A model generated the notes under the pieces. That model did no database searches. It was not told where the DNA came from and was given only the letters and a program-made list of their open reading frames with translations. From Oscillospiraceae bacterium (GTDB lineage: Bacteria > Bacillota > Clostridia > Christensenellales > Aristaeellaceae): a stretch of DNA of 64,000 bases. The position numbers and the translations under genes are program-made. The stretch is from NCBI GenBank assembly GCA_031255415.1, contig JAIRSO010000066.1:1-64000 (forward strand), given 5' to 3'. This document shows positions 56,079 through 64,000 of the stretch, one piece after another (the stretch's first letter is position 1; every line of letters starts with the position of its first letter).

Positions 56079-56792
56079 TCATTTCACCCGGCGAAATGGA
56101 CGCTCGTATCCGTCGAAGAACATCTTGAGCATCGCCCACGCTCCGGATATAAACGGCGGCAGATCGTCGTCCAGATCCGCGCGCTCAGCCGCGCGCAGCC
56201 ACTCCAGCGTCTCCGACCGCACGCGCCTCCCATACGGCGCGCACCCCGCGCAGCATATCCCTCCGTCGCGCGTCGATACCCTAAGCCCCGAGGCCGGAGT
56301 ATCCCCTGCGATATCCTTACCGCACCGCGCGCATACGCGAATCGCCGGCGCGACTCCCTCGCCCCGCATCAGCATAAACAGGAACCGCGCCAGCAGTTCG
56401 TCCCCGGCGCGGCTGGAGTAAGCCAGCCTCCCCAGCGTCCTTTGCAATAACGCGAACAAATCGGGATCAGGCGCGGACGGCTGTATGATCCTCCCGCACG
56501 CGTCAAGCGCGTATGAAGCCAGCGTCAGCCGTTCGTAATCCTCCCGCAGCGGATAGAATCCCTCCGTCAGCTCGAACCCCGCTAGAGTCGCGCGCCCCGC
56601 GCTGATCGTCAAAGAGGCTTGACCCGTCGCGAACGGCTCGCCAGCCGCGCGCATGCGCGCCGTTGGCTTGCGGATACCGCGCGCCGCCGCGCTGATCATA
56701 CCGTGATCGGGCGAGAATAACGTCAGCATGCGATCCCAATCCCGGTAATCGCTGCGGCGCAGTACGATGACCGTGGTATCCAGTTCCTGCAC
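56079..56792 (-). CDS. recO: DNA repair protein RecO
   Basis: LDTTVIVLRRSDYRDWDRMLTLFSPDHGMISAAARGIRKPTARMRAAGEPF; C-terminal CARCGKDIAG...CCAGCAPYG zinc site. Confidence 0.94.
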   Translation of the reverse strand: MQELDTTVIVLRRSDYRDWDRMLTLFSPDHGMISAAARGIRKPTARMRAAGEPFATGQASLTISAGRATLAGFELTEGFYPLREDYERLTLASYALDACGRIIQPSAPDPDLFALLQRTLGRLAYSSRAGDELLARFLFMLMRGEGVAPAIRVCARCGKDIAGDTPASGLRVSTRDGGICCAGCAPYGRRVRSETLEWLRAAERADLDDDLPPFISGAWAMLKMFFDGYERPFRRVK

Positions 56793-56798
56793 GGCGGA

Positions 56799-57710
56799 TC
56801 AGCCGCGCTCCCGCGCGTAGCCCAGCGTGCGCAGATCGTCCGCGCGGTTGCGCCAATCCTCGCGCACCTTCACCCACAATTGTAACGATACGTGCGTCGC
56901 CAGCAGTTTTTCGATGTCCAGCCGCGCCTGCGTGCCGATCGCCTGCAGCATCCGCCCGTGCTTGCCCAGCACGATGCCCTTATGCGCGGCGCGCTCAACG
57001 TATATATTCGCGTGAATCTCCGTGAGCCCGGACGATATCTTCTCGACGCGCTGTACCTCCACGCCTATGCCGTGCGGCACCTCCTCGCGTAGACGCGCCA
57101 GCGCCTTCTCGCGTATCAACTCCGCGCAGAGCATGTATTCCGGCTGGTCGGTGATCATGTCGTCGGGGAAGTACCTCGGTCCCTCCGGCATGCGCTCGAA
57201 CAATAAGCCGCGCAGCGTGTCCACTCCGTCTCCAGTCATCGCGCTGAGCGGGAGCACCGCGTCATACTGATCGTATGGCGGCGCGTTGAACGACTGCAGA
57301 TCCCGCGCGATCGTCTCGCGCGGCGCGCAGTCCGTCTTGTTCAGCACGAGTATCTTGGGCAGTTTCCGCTTGGCGAACTTCTCGATTATCGCGCGATCCT
57401 TCGGACCCACCGCGCCGCACGCCGCGACGATCACGATCGCGTCCGCGCCGGTCAGCGAGTCGTATGCCGCCGACTGCATGTATTCGCCCAGTTTGTTCCG
57501 AGCCTGCGTAAGTCCGGGAGTGTCCAGGAACACGATCTGCCCGCCAGGCATGGACATAACCCCTAGCACGCGGCTGCGGGTGGTCTGCGGCTTGTCCGAC
57601 ACGATCGCGACCTTCTCGCCCACCAGCGCGTTGAGCAGAGTCGACTTGCCGACGTTCGGCCTGCCCAGTATCGCCGCGAAACCCGAACGGTACCCGCCGT
57701 CACCGCTCAT
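56799..57710 (-). CDS. era: GTPase Era
   Basis: YRSGFAAILGRPNVGKSTLLNALVGEKVAIVSDKPQTTRSRVLGVMSMPGGQIVFLDTPG; KH domain VLGKHGRMLQAIGTQARLDIEKLL. Confidence 0.97.
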   Translation of the reverse strand: MSGDGGYRSGFAAILGRPNVGKSTLLNALVGEKVAIVSDKPQTTRSRVLGVMSMPGGQIVFLDTPGLTQARNKLGEYMQSAAYDSLTGADAIVIVAACGAVGPKDRAIIEKFAKRKLPKILVLNKTDCAPRETIARDLQSFNAPPYDQYDAVLPLSAMTGDGVDTLRGLLFERMPEGPRYFPDDMITDQPEYMLCAELIREKALARLREEVPHGIGVEVQRVEKISSGLTEIHANIYVERAAHKGIVLGKHGRMLQAIGTQARLDIEKLLATHVSLQLWVKVREDWRNRADDLRTLGYARERG

Positions 57711-58095
57711 CGGATTTATCCAGCGCGAACCGCGCGGGTAGAAAACCGCCCAGCGTCCCGCGCTCCACGCTCGTTCCGCTGGCTGTGATTATCTCCATAT
57801 CGTCCGCGCCGAACTCGCGCAGAACCTGCAGACACGCGCCGCAGGGATAGGGCATTGTGCCCTCCGCCGCGACCGCTATCCTCGTAAACTCCATCGCGCC
57901 GCGCGACACCGCCAGCGCGACAGCCGCGCGCTCCGCGCATATCGATAAACCGTATGACGCGTTCTCAACGTTGCACGCCTTGAACAGCCGCCCGTCCTTC
58001 GACTCCAGGCACGCGCCGACCGCGTAGCCGGAGTAAGGGCAATACGACTGCTCGCGCGCCGATTGAGCCTCCCTGATCAATATATTGTCGTCCAT
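57700..58095 (-). CDS. cdd: Cytidine deaminase
   Basis: ENASYGLSICAERAAVALAVSRG; MPYPCGACLQVLREFGADDMEI. Confidence 0.96.
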   Translation of the reverse strand: MDDNILIREAQSAREQSYCPYSGYAVGACLESKDGRLFKACNVENASYGLSICAERAAVALAVSRGAMEFTRIAVAAEGTMPYPCGACLQVLREFGADDMEIITASGTSVERGTLGGFLPARFALDKSDER

Positions 58096-58110
58096 AACGA
58101 TACCTGCCTG

Positions 58111-58623
58111 TCAATTTGTGCCGTCGCACTCGCAGTCGCGGGTCAGACCCAGATCAGCCATAGCCGATTCCTCCAGCGCGCGCATAGCGGCGCGCTCCTT
58201 CTTCCCGCAGTGATCGTATCCCAGCAAGTGGCATACCCCGTGCGCGAATAGATACCCAAGCTCCCGCTCCGGCGAGTGCCCGTATGCCCGCGCCTGATCC
58301 CGCACCTTATCCATACATATCACAACGTCTCCCAGCACGCGCAGACCCGTCTCCGGTTCCGTCAGCCGCCGCAGCCGCTGGGGATACTTCCTTGCCGTCC
58401 CGCCCGGGAACGCCTCGCCCGGAAAGGACAGCACGTCCGTCGCGCGATCCACCCCGCGATGCTCTCGGTTCACCCGCCGGATACCCGCCGCGTCCATGAA
58501 ACATACGTCCACCGCGTACCGTCCGTCCAGCCCCTCGTGCGCCAGCAGCGATTCCGCTATCGACTCCATCATCCCCATGGCGCTGGCGGACACGCCGCCC
58601 TCAACCCTTACCTTGACCGTCAT
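58111..58623 (-). CDS. ybeY: Endoribonuclease YbeY
   Basis: INREHRGVDRATDVLSFPGE; ELGYLFAHGVCHLLGYDHCGKKE zinc motif. Confidence 0.96.
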   Translation of the reverse strand: MTVKVRVEGGVSASAMGMMESIAESLLAHEGLDGRYAVDVCFMDAAGIRRVNREHRGVDRATDVLSFPGEAFPGGTARKYPQRLRRLTEPETGLRVLGDVVICMDKVRDQARAYGHSPERELGYLFAHGVCHLLGYDHCGKKERAAMRALEESAMADLGLTRDCECDGTN

Positions 58624-60937
58624 CGGCGGGAGCCTCCTGTCCCGGCGGCAGTTCCGATACCGTCTCGCCGCCTGTATCCAGGGCGGGATACTCGATCCGC
58701 TGATGATACAATCCCGCCAGCGCCTCGCAGAACACCTTGCACACCGTGCTCACGTCCTTGAACCGCAGCGGCGTATCGTCCATCTGTCCATCCTGTACCT
58801 TCTGGCGGACGACCGCCTGCACCGTCTGCTCGATCTTTTTCGCGGACGGCTGCGCGGTCGCGCGTACCGCCGCCTCGACGGAATCCGCCAGCATCAGCAC
58901 GGCGGCCTCCCTCGTACGCGGACGCGGCTGATTGTACCTGAAGCGCGAGATCCGCGCGGCGTCGCCGTCCCGCTCGCGCGCCTTGTTATAGAAATAGAGC
59001 ACCGGGGTGTCGCCGTGATGCTGGGATATCATATCGACGACCTGCCGGGGCAGACGATGCCTTTGCGCCAGCGCCGCGCCCTCGGCCACGTGAGCCATGA
59101 TAAGCTGCGCGGAGGCGTAAGGGTCCATAGAGTCGTGGGGGTTGTCGGCAAGCTGATTCTCCTTGAAATACTGCGGGTGCGGCAGTTTGCCTATATCATG
59201 ATAATATGCGCCGACGCGCACCAGCAGACCGTTGGCGCCGATAGCGTCCGCCGCCGCCTCGCCGATGTTCGCTACCATCAGCGAGTGCTGGTACGTGCCG
59301 GGAGCCTCCATCATCAGCCGCTGGAGCAGAGGCTGGTTGGGATTGGCTAGCTCTATGAGCCTGGCCGGCGTGACTACGTTGAACGCCCACTCCAGCACCG
59401 GCGCGAACCCCAGCGCCGCCAGCGCCGCCAGCAGTCCGCCGCCGCACGCGAGCAGCGCCTCGGAGAGTATCGACGACATGCTGTTGTTCGTAATGAACCC
59501 CAAAGCGAACATGCCGACCATATTGAACAGCGCGACATACGCGCCCGCGAACAGCGTCGTGACGCGTTTGGATCGACCCGACATAACGAATATGCCCAGC
59601 GTGCCGCCCAGCATCCCCTGCGTTATCACGCGCGGCATCTGCTGCGCGAACGAACCCGCGCCTCGAGGCAGACATCCCAATAGCACGCATAGGAAAACGT
59701 TGAACGCGAAACCCGTTTGAGGCGATATCAGCGCGGCGGCTAACAGCGCGCCCAGCGCGAGCGGCGCTAGGTTCGGGGATATACCCTGCAGAGCCAGAGT
59801 AGCGCCGATCGTTATCAGCGCCAGAGTCGCAAGCAGAATCAGCTGCCTGGGCTGGCCTAACAGCTGTCTGTCAAACATCCGCAGGTACAGTATGAACACC
59901 ATCAGCGTCAGCCCCACCAGCAGGCACACGCCGCCCAGCAGAGCGCGGTCTACAGGCCGCCCGCGCAGCATGCCCAGATCGTTCAGCAGTTTGATTTGAT
60001 CCGCCGTCACGCGGTTTCCCGCAAGCACGATGTTCTGCCCCTGCTTGTAGTAAACCGGCTCGACCGACTGGCGCGCTTCCTCGCGCCGCTGTTCGATCTC
60101 CTCCTGATTGAGGATCATGTTGGGCTGGATACTCGCGCGGATGGCGGGCATAGCGATGTTGTAGCATACGTCCAGAGGCATGTTGACGCTCAGTTGGCGC
60201 TGGATGCGGGAGACCGCGCCGTCGGTCTGGCCTTCGACGATCATAGCGTCCATGGCGTCGGAGAGCGCGCGCCGCGCCTGATCCGCCGCGTCCGCCAACT
60301 CCTGCGCCGACAGCCCCAGCAGTATCGTGGTCTGCCATGTGCTAAGGCTTAAGTCCGGGATATATTTAGCCGCAGCGTCGTACTGCCCGCGCTGAAGCAC
60401 GCCGTCGGGAGCGCGCGTCACCGCCGGACGCGCCGTAGCCGGAGGCGGCGTCGATCCGTCCGGAGCCGCGTCGCCCGCCTCCTCTATGTTCGCCTGTCCC
60501 GGCTCGGCGGACTCCGGCGCGGGAGGCGTATACGGCAGGGAGAACGAGCCGGTTCCATACTTCAGCGCCTCGCCGAACGCGCGCGCTTCCTCCAGTTGAA
60601 CGAATATCGCGTCCAGCCGCGCCAGCGACTTCTCCCTCGCCCCGGCGGCCTCCATATAGCTGGGCGCGACCGCGGCTGCGGCGCGCTCGCGGTTGGCGTT
60701 CGTGGCGGCCTCGTCCAGTATATCCTTGTTAGCCGCTATGGTTTGGGGAGCGATGTCCCCAGCGCGTAAATCAAACTGCTTAGGCGACGACGACAGCGCG
60801 ATGACGGCGGTCACGGCTACATACGCCGCGGCTCCAATCAGCGCGCACAAAACCGCGCTGCCCGTCAGCAGACGCTTTAACGCGCGCGATATACCGAGCC
60901 AGCCGGCATTGCCGCCGTTACCGTCCTCCACGATCAC
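58601..60937 (-). CDS. PgpH-type HD phosphohydrolase with 7TM (7TMR-HDED) extracellular region
   Basis: EAPGTYQHSLMVANIGEAAADAIGANGLLVRVGAYYHDIGKLPHPQYFKENQ; polytopic; phoH-pgpH-ybeY synteny. Confidence 0.95.
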   Translation of the reverse strand: MIVEDGNGGNAGWLGISRALKRLLTGSAVLCALIGAAAYVAVTAVIALSSSPKQFDLRAGDIAPQTIAANKDILDEAATNANRERAAAAVAPSYMEAAGAREKSLARLDAIFVQLEEARAFGEALKYGTGSFSLPYTPPAPESAEPGQANIEEAGDAAPDGSTPPPATARPAVTRAPDGVLQRGQYDAAAKYIPDLSLSTWQTTILLGLSAQELADAADQARRALSDAMDAMIVEGQTDGAVSRIQRQLSVNMPLDVCYNIAMPAIRASIQPNMILNQEEIEQRREEARQSVEPVYYKQGQNIVLAGNRVTADQIKLLNDLGMLRGRPVDRALLGGVCLLVGLTLMVFILYLRMFDRQLLGQPRQLILLATLALITIGATLALQGISPNLAPLALGALLAAALISPQTGFAFNVFLCVLLGCLPRGAGSFAQQMPRVITQGMLGGTLGIFVMSGRSKRVTTLFAGAYVALFNMVGMFALGFITNNSMSSILSEALLACGGGLLAALAALGFAPVLEWAFNVVTPARLIELANPNQPLLQRLMMEAPGTYQHSLMVANIGEAAADAIGANGLLVRVGAYYHDIGKLPHPQYFKENQLADNPHDSMDPYASAQLIMAHVAEGAALAQRHRLPRQVVDMISQHHGDTPVLYFYNKARERDGDAARISRFRYNQPRPRTREAAVLMLADSVEAAVRATAQPSAKKIEQTVQAVVRQKVQDGQMDDTPLRFKDVSTVCKVFCEALAGLYHQRIEYPALDTGGETVSELPPGQEAPADDGQGKG

Positions 60938-62028
60938 CCCTCCCGTCTGCGGCGTTCGTATTTCTCATACGCCTTGACCACCGCCTGCACCAGCTCATGG
61001 CGCACCACGTCCCTATGCGTCAGGTATGATATCCCTATCCCGTTCACCCCGCGCAGAGCCTCCACGGCCTCCACCAGCCCCGAGCGCTTCCCGTGCGGCA
61101 GATCGATCTGCGTAACGTCCCCGGTTATGACCATCCGCGATCCCAAACCCATCCGAGTGAGGAACATCTTCATCTGTTCGCCCGTCGTGTTCTGCGCCTC
61201 GTCGAGCACGACGAACGCGTCGGACAGCGTGCGTCCGCGCATGTACGCCAGCGGCGCGACCTCGACGGTTCCCCTCTCCGCCAGTTTCTGGTACGACTCA
61301 ACGCCCAGCAGATCGTACATCGCGTCGTACAGCGGGCGCAGGTACGGATCGACCTTCTGCGCCAGATCGCCGGGCAGGAAACCCAGTTTCTCGCCGGCCT
61401 CGACGGCGGGTCGGGTTAATATGATCCGCTCGACCTCCTTATTGCGCAGAGCCAGAGAGGCCATTGCCATAGCCAGGTATGTCTTGCCGGTGCCCGCCGG
61501 GCCGATCGCGAACACCATGCGCTGGCTTCGCATCGCCTGGACGTACTGCTTCTGCCCCAACGTGCGGCTGGTCACGGGCTTGCCCCTGTGCGTGATCGTT
61601 ATCACGTCTGAGAGTATCTCTTCCAGCCTGTCCAACTGTCCCTCGCGCGCGAGCGACACGGCGTAGCGTATCCGCGCGCGGTCTATAGGTTCGCGCTTGC
61701 GCTGCATCTCAAGCGCTTTATTGAGCACCGACGAAGCCAGCGACACGGCCTGTTCCGATCCGGTGAACGTCAATTCCTCGCCGCGCAGCGCGACCGCTGC
61801 GCCTGTCTCCTGTTCCAGCGCGCGGATATTCTCGTCGTTTACTCCGAAAAGCTGGAGCGCCTGATCCAGGTTGTCCACGTCCAGCCTCACGCTTATCGAT
61901 TCGGGCAAAGCATCCGCCTCCGCACCTTTGATACGCTCCGTCCCGTCGACCGCTTCCCGCAGCGCCGGACGATCCCCGTCTTCGCGCCGACCCGCCGCGT
62001 CCAAGCGGGCGCGCGGCTTAGCGGTCAT
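60934..62028 (-). CDS. PhoH family protein
   Basis: [68 protein letters not shown]. Confidence 0.96.
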   Translation of the reverse strand: MTAKPRARLDAAGRREDGDRPALREAVDGTERIKGAEADALPESISVRLDVDNLDQALQLFGVNDENIRALEQETGAAVALRGEELTFTGSEQAVSLASSVLNKALEMQRKREPIDRARIRYAVSLAREGQLDRLEEILSDVITITHRGKPVTSRTLGQKQYVQAMRSQRMVFAIGPAGTGKTYLAMAMASLALRNKEVERIILTRPAVEAGEKLGFLPGDLAQKVDPYLRPLYDAMYDLLGVESYQKLAERGTVEVAPLAYMRGRTLSDAFVVLDEAQNTTGEQMKMFLTRMGLGSRMVITGDVTQIDLPHGKRSGLVEAVEALRGVNGIGISYLTHRDVVRHELVQAVVKAYEKYERRRREG

Positions 62029-63182
62029 TTGGCGATATTCTCCAGCACCTCCAATGTAAGATGCGCCTTTATGCCGGGATTCATCCCCGATTCGGAGCTA
62101 TTATCTATAATACTATATTCTACCCATTTGTCAATAATGGGCTTATCAAGTCCGGCGGCTTCGCGCGCCAACCTCAACGCGGCGAGAGCGGCCTCCTGCT
62201 TAACGTCCTCCTCGGCGCGCGGCCTGGATTCCAGCGCGACGGGCGCGTATTCCTCCAGCCGCACCCACAGCGGCAGAACCGCGCCTATCAATACCGCGCG
62301 CGCCTGCGCGTCTACCGCTTGCGCGCCGTCGAAATCAGGCGCGGGATCCGGCGACCACTCCCCCCACGGCGTTACGAACACCTTGCGCGAGATAGGCTCG
62401 CCGTCGGGTACGGACGCGATTTCCGCCATCGGAACGATCGCCTCCGCCGTGTACCATACCCGCGCTATAGCCTCTCCCCTCGCGGCTACGGGATTCGTCG
62501 ATCCCCCCCACCCGCGTTCCTCGCCCTTTATCAGCAGCTGGCCTTTGCGCACCGCGTCGCCCTGCTTGACCCGCGCCGCGCCCGCCGCCACCCGCATCGA
62601 CTCTATCACCCCGTCCCGCGACGCGTATATATCCCTGGGTTGATCGGACAAATCCGACTCCGCGCGCGGCGCGCCCTGCACGCAGTATACCTTAAGCCGC
62701 ACCCCGTCCAGCGATACGCTCACCCACGCCAGCCCGCTGAGCCTGCGGCTCAGCAGCGCGCGCAGTTCTTCAACGTCGATGTTCATGCTGAATCGGCCCG
62801 GCGTGATCTCGTTCTCCAGCAAAGCCCGGCGCACCTCGCCCAGATACGGCCCCGCGCCGTGAATCTGTATCGACCAAACGCAGTTGCACATGTACCAAGC
62901 CACCGCTAGGAACACTATCACCCCTGCCGCCAGCGCGGCGCGCCTCCACGCGAAATCGCGCAGCCGGGGCAGTCCCGTCACCTTGCGGACGGTCAGCTTC
63001 CAGTCGTATTTTTTAGCCAGCGCCTTTATATGTTTGAACTGGCTGGAGGCTACCGCCGCCGTTATGACGCGCACCCTCGGGCGCCGCACATCCGATAGTA
63101 TTACGCCCGTATCCACGCACTGGTTCAGCAGACGCTCCAGCGACAGCCCCTCAACGGCAAACCGCACGGTACCGCCGTACAT
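62025..63182 (-). CDS. yqfD: Sporulation protein YqfD
   Basis: VRFAVEGLSLERLLNQCVDTGVILSDVRR...YDWKLTVRKVTGLPRL; yqfC-yqfD-phoH synteny. Confidence 0.94.
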   Translation of the reverse strand: MYGGTVRFAVEGLSLERLLNQCVDTGVILSDVRRPRVRVITAAVASSQFKHIKALAKKYDWKLTVRKVTGLPRLRDFAWRRAALAAGVIVFLAVAWYMCNCVWSIQIHGAGPYLGEVRRALLENEITPGRFSMNIDVEELRALLSRRLSGLAWVSVSLDGVRLKVYCVQGAPRAESDLSDQPRDIYASRDGVIESMRVAAGAARVKQGDAVRKGQLLIKGEERGWGGSTNPVAARGEAIARVWYTAEAIVPMAEIASVPDGEPISRKVFVTPWGEWSPDPAPDFDGAQAVDAQARAVLIGAVLPLWVRLEEYAPVALESRPRAEEDVKQEAALAALRLAREAAGLDKPIIDKWVEYSIIDNSSESGMNPGIKAHLTLEVLENIAK

Positions 63183-63185
63183 ATT

Positions 63186-63512
63186 CTATCGCTCCTTATC
63201 CGCGCGGCAGCGCGAACCAGCCGCGCCGGTCTCCGGCGCGCCGTCGAAACATATGGTCTGGATCTCGCCGCGCAGCATCATATCGTGACGGCCCATGCGC
63301 GCCAGCGACAGATCGCTGCCCAGTATGGTCAGCGTTCCCAGGCCGGTGCGCATGCGAATCCGGGTCGAGCCGTACTCCAGCGCGCCGTGATGGTTCTCCA
63401 GCGTCATGCTGCTGTTGCCATGCAACACCAAGCGCGGCAAACCCAGCACTACGTCTTCCGGCAAACCCAGCTGCTGCGCGTGGCGGATCGTCCGGCGTTT
63501 ACCTTTGCGCAT
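63186..63512 (-). CDS. yqfC: Sporulation protein YqfC
   Basis: LGLPEDVVLGLPRLVLHGNSSMTLENHHGALEYGSTRIRMRTGLGTLTILGSDLSLARMGRHDMMLRGEIQTI. Confidence 0.92.
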   Translation of the reverse strand: MRKGKRRTIRHAQQLGLPEDVVLGLPRLVLHGNSSMTLENHHGALEYGSTRIRMRTGLGTLTILGSDLSLARMGRHDMMLRGEIQTICFDGAPETGAAGSRCRADKER

Positions 63513-63681
63513 GCCCCGCTCCCCTCACGCTGGCGCGCGCACGCGCGCGGCGGTAATTTAGGTATTAGGTATACTCTATGGCGGTTCGCGGAAAAGCATG
63601 TCATCTGATGCGGGCACGTCCGCCGGACGGCGCGCATATCTATATGCCGGAGTATACTTTACATCAACCGGAGGATTATGT

Positions 63682-63969
63682 ATGACCGCGTCAGCCGTAT
63701 CGCACTGCGCCGCTAACGCCTGCCCGCCCGAAGCCGGCGAGTTGTTCGAGGGTTTGCTGGACGGCTTCGCCCTGTTGCAGAACGGCGCGGCCTCGTATGT
63801 CTACGCTCTATGCGGCGCGCTGTCAAACGGCATTGATTACAGCCCGTCCGCCGGGCGTACGCTCGAGCTTAACCAACTCGCGCTGGAAGCCATGACCCAC
63901 GCCGCCGGAATGGCCTCGTCCATAGGCCGATCCGTCTGCTGTATAACGCATTATATTACAGATGTATGA
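63682..63969 (+). CDS. Small uncharacterised protein, 95 aa
   Basis: ATG at 63682 after GGAGG; MTASAVSHCAANACPPEAGELFEGLLDGFALLQNGAASYVYALCGAL. Confidence 0.55.
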   Translation: MTASAVSHCAANACPPEAGELFEGLLDGFALLQNGAASYVYALCGALSNGIDYSPSAGRTLELNQLALEAMTHAAGMASSIGRSVCCITHYITDV

Positions 63970-64000
63970 CGGACAATGATGGTCACGGAACGCTTATTTA

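Overview
The window is a GC-rich, apparently chromosomal segment from an endospore-forming, Clostridia-like Firmicute (inferred from gpr, spoIIP, ytfJ/gerW, yqfC, yqfD and a ylbJ-like gene, plus the yqfC-yqfD-phoH-pgpH-ybeY-cdd-era-recO synteny). Most of it is housekeeping: rpsB-tsf-pyrH, efp, glyQS, rplU-prp-rpmA, mnmA, rnpB, tmk and a YesMN/RbsABC-type sugar-transport operon. I saw no phage, IS element, CRISPR array or tRNA. The items most worth a second look are: (1) two adjacent, very large Cys-rich tandem-repeat proteins (about 35 and about 12 copies of a C-P-P-G-x-x-[YF]-x-P-G-x-G-C-V unit) with no signal peptide, sitting where frr is usually found after pyrH; (2) a candidate cis-regulatory RNA upstream of a zinc-ribbon gene, with its own promoter, a long hairpin and an 8-nt sequence perfectly complementary to the Shine-Dalgarno; (3) a compact BglII-like endonuclease plus MT-A70-type methyltransferase pair, translationally coupled inside a tmk...mnmA operon; (4) a HAD-dTMP kinase fusion; (5) an unannotated OadG-like micro-ORF and a 20-bp perfect palindrome in an ion-pump cluster; (6) several large imperfect inverted repeats (possible MITEs or structured RNAs). 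All homology calls come from reading the translated sequence. No database search was run.
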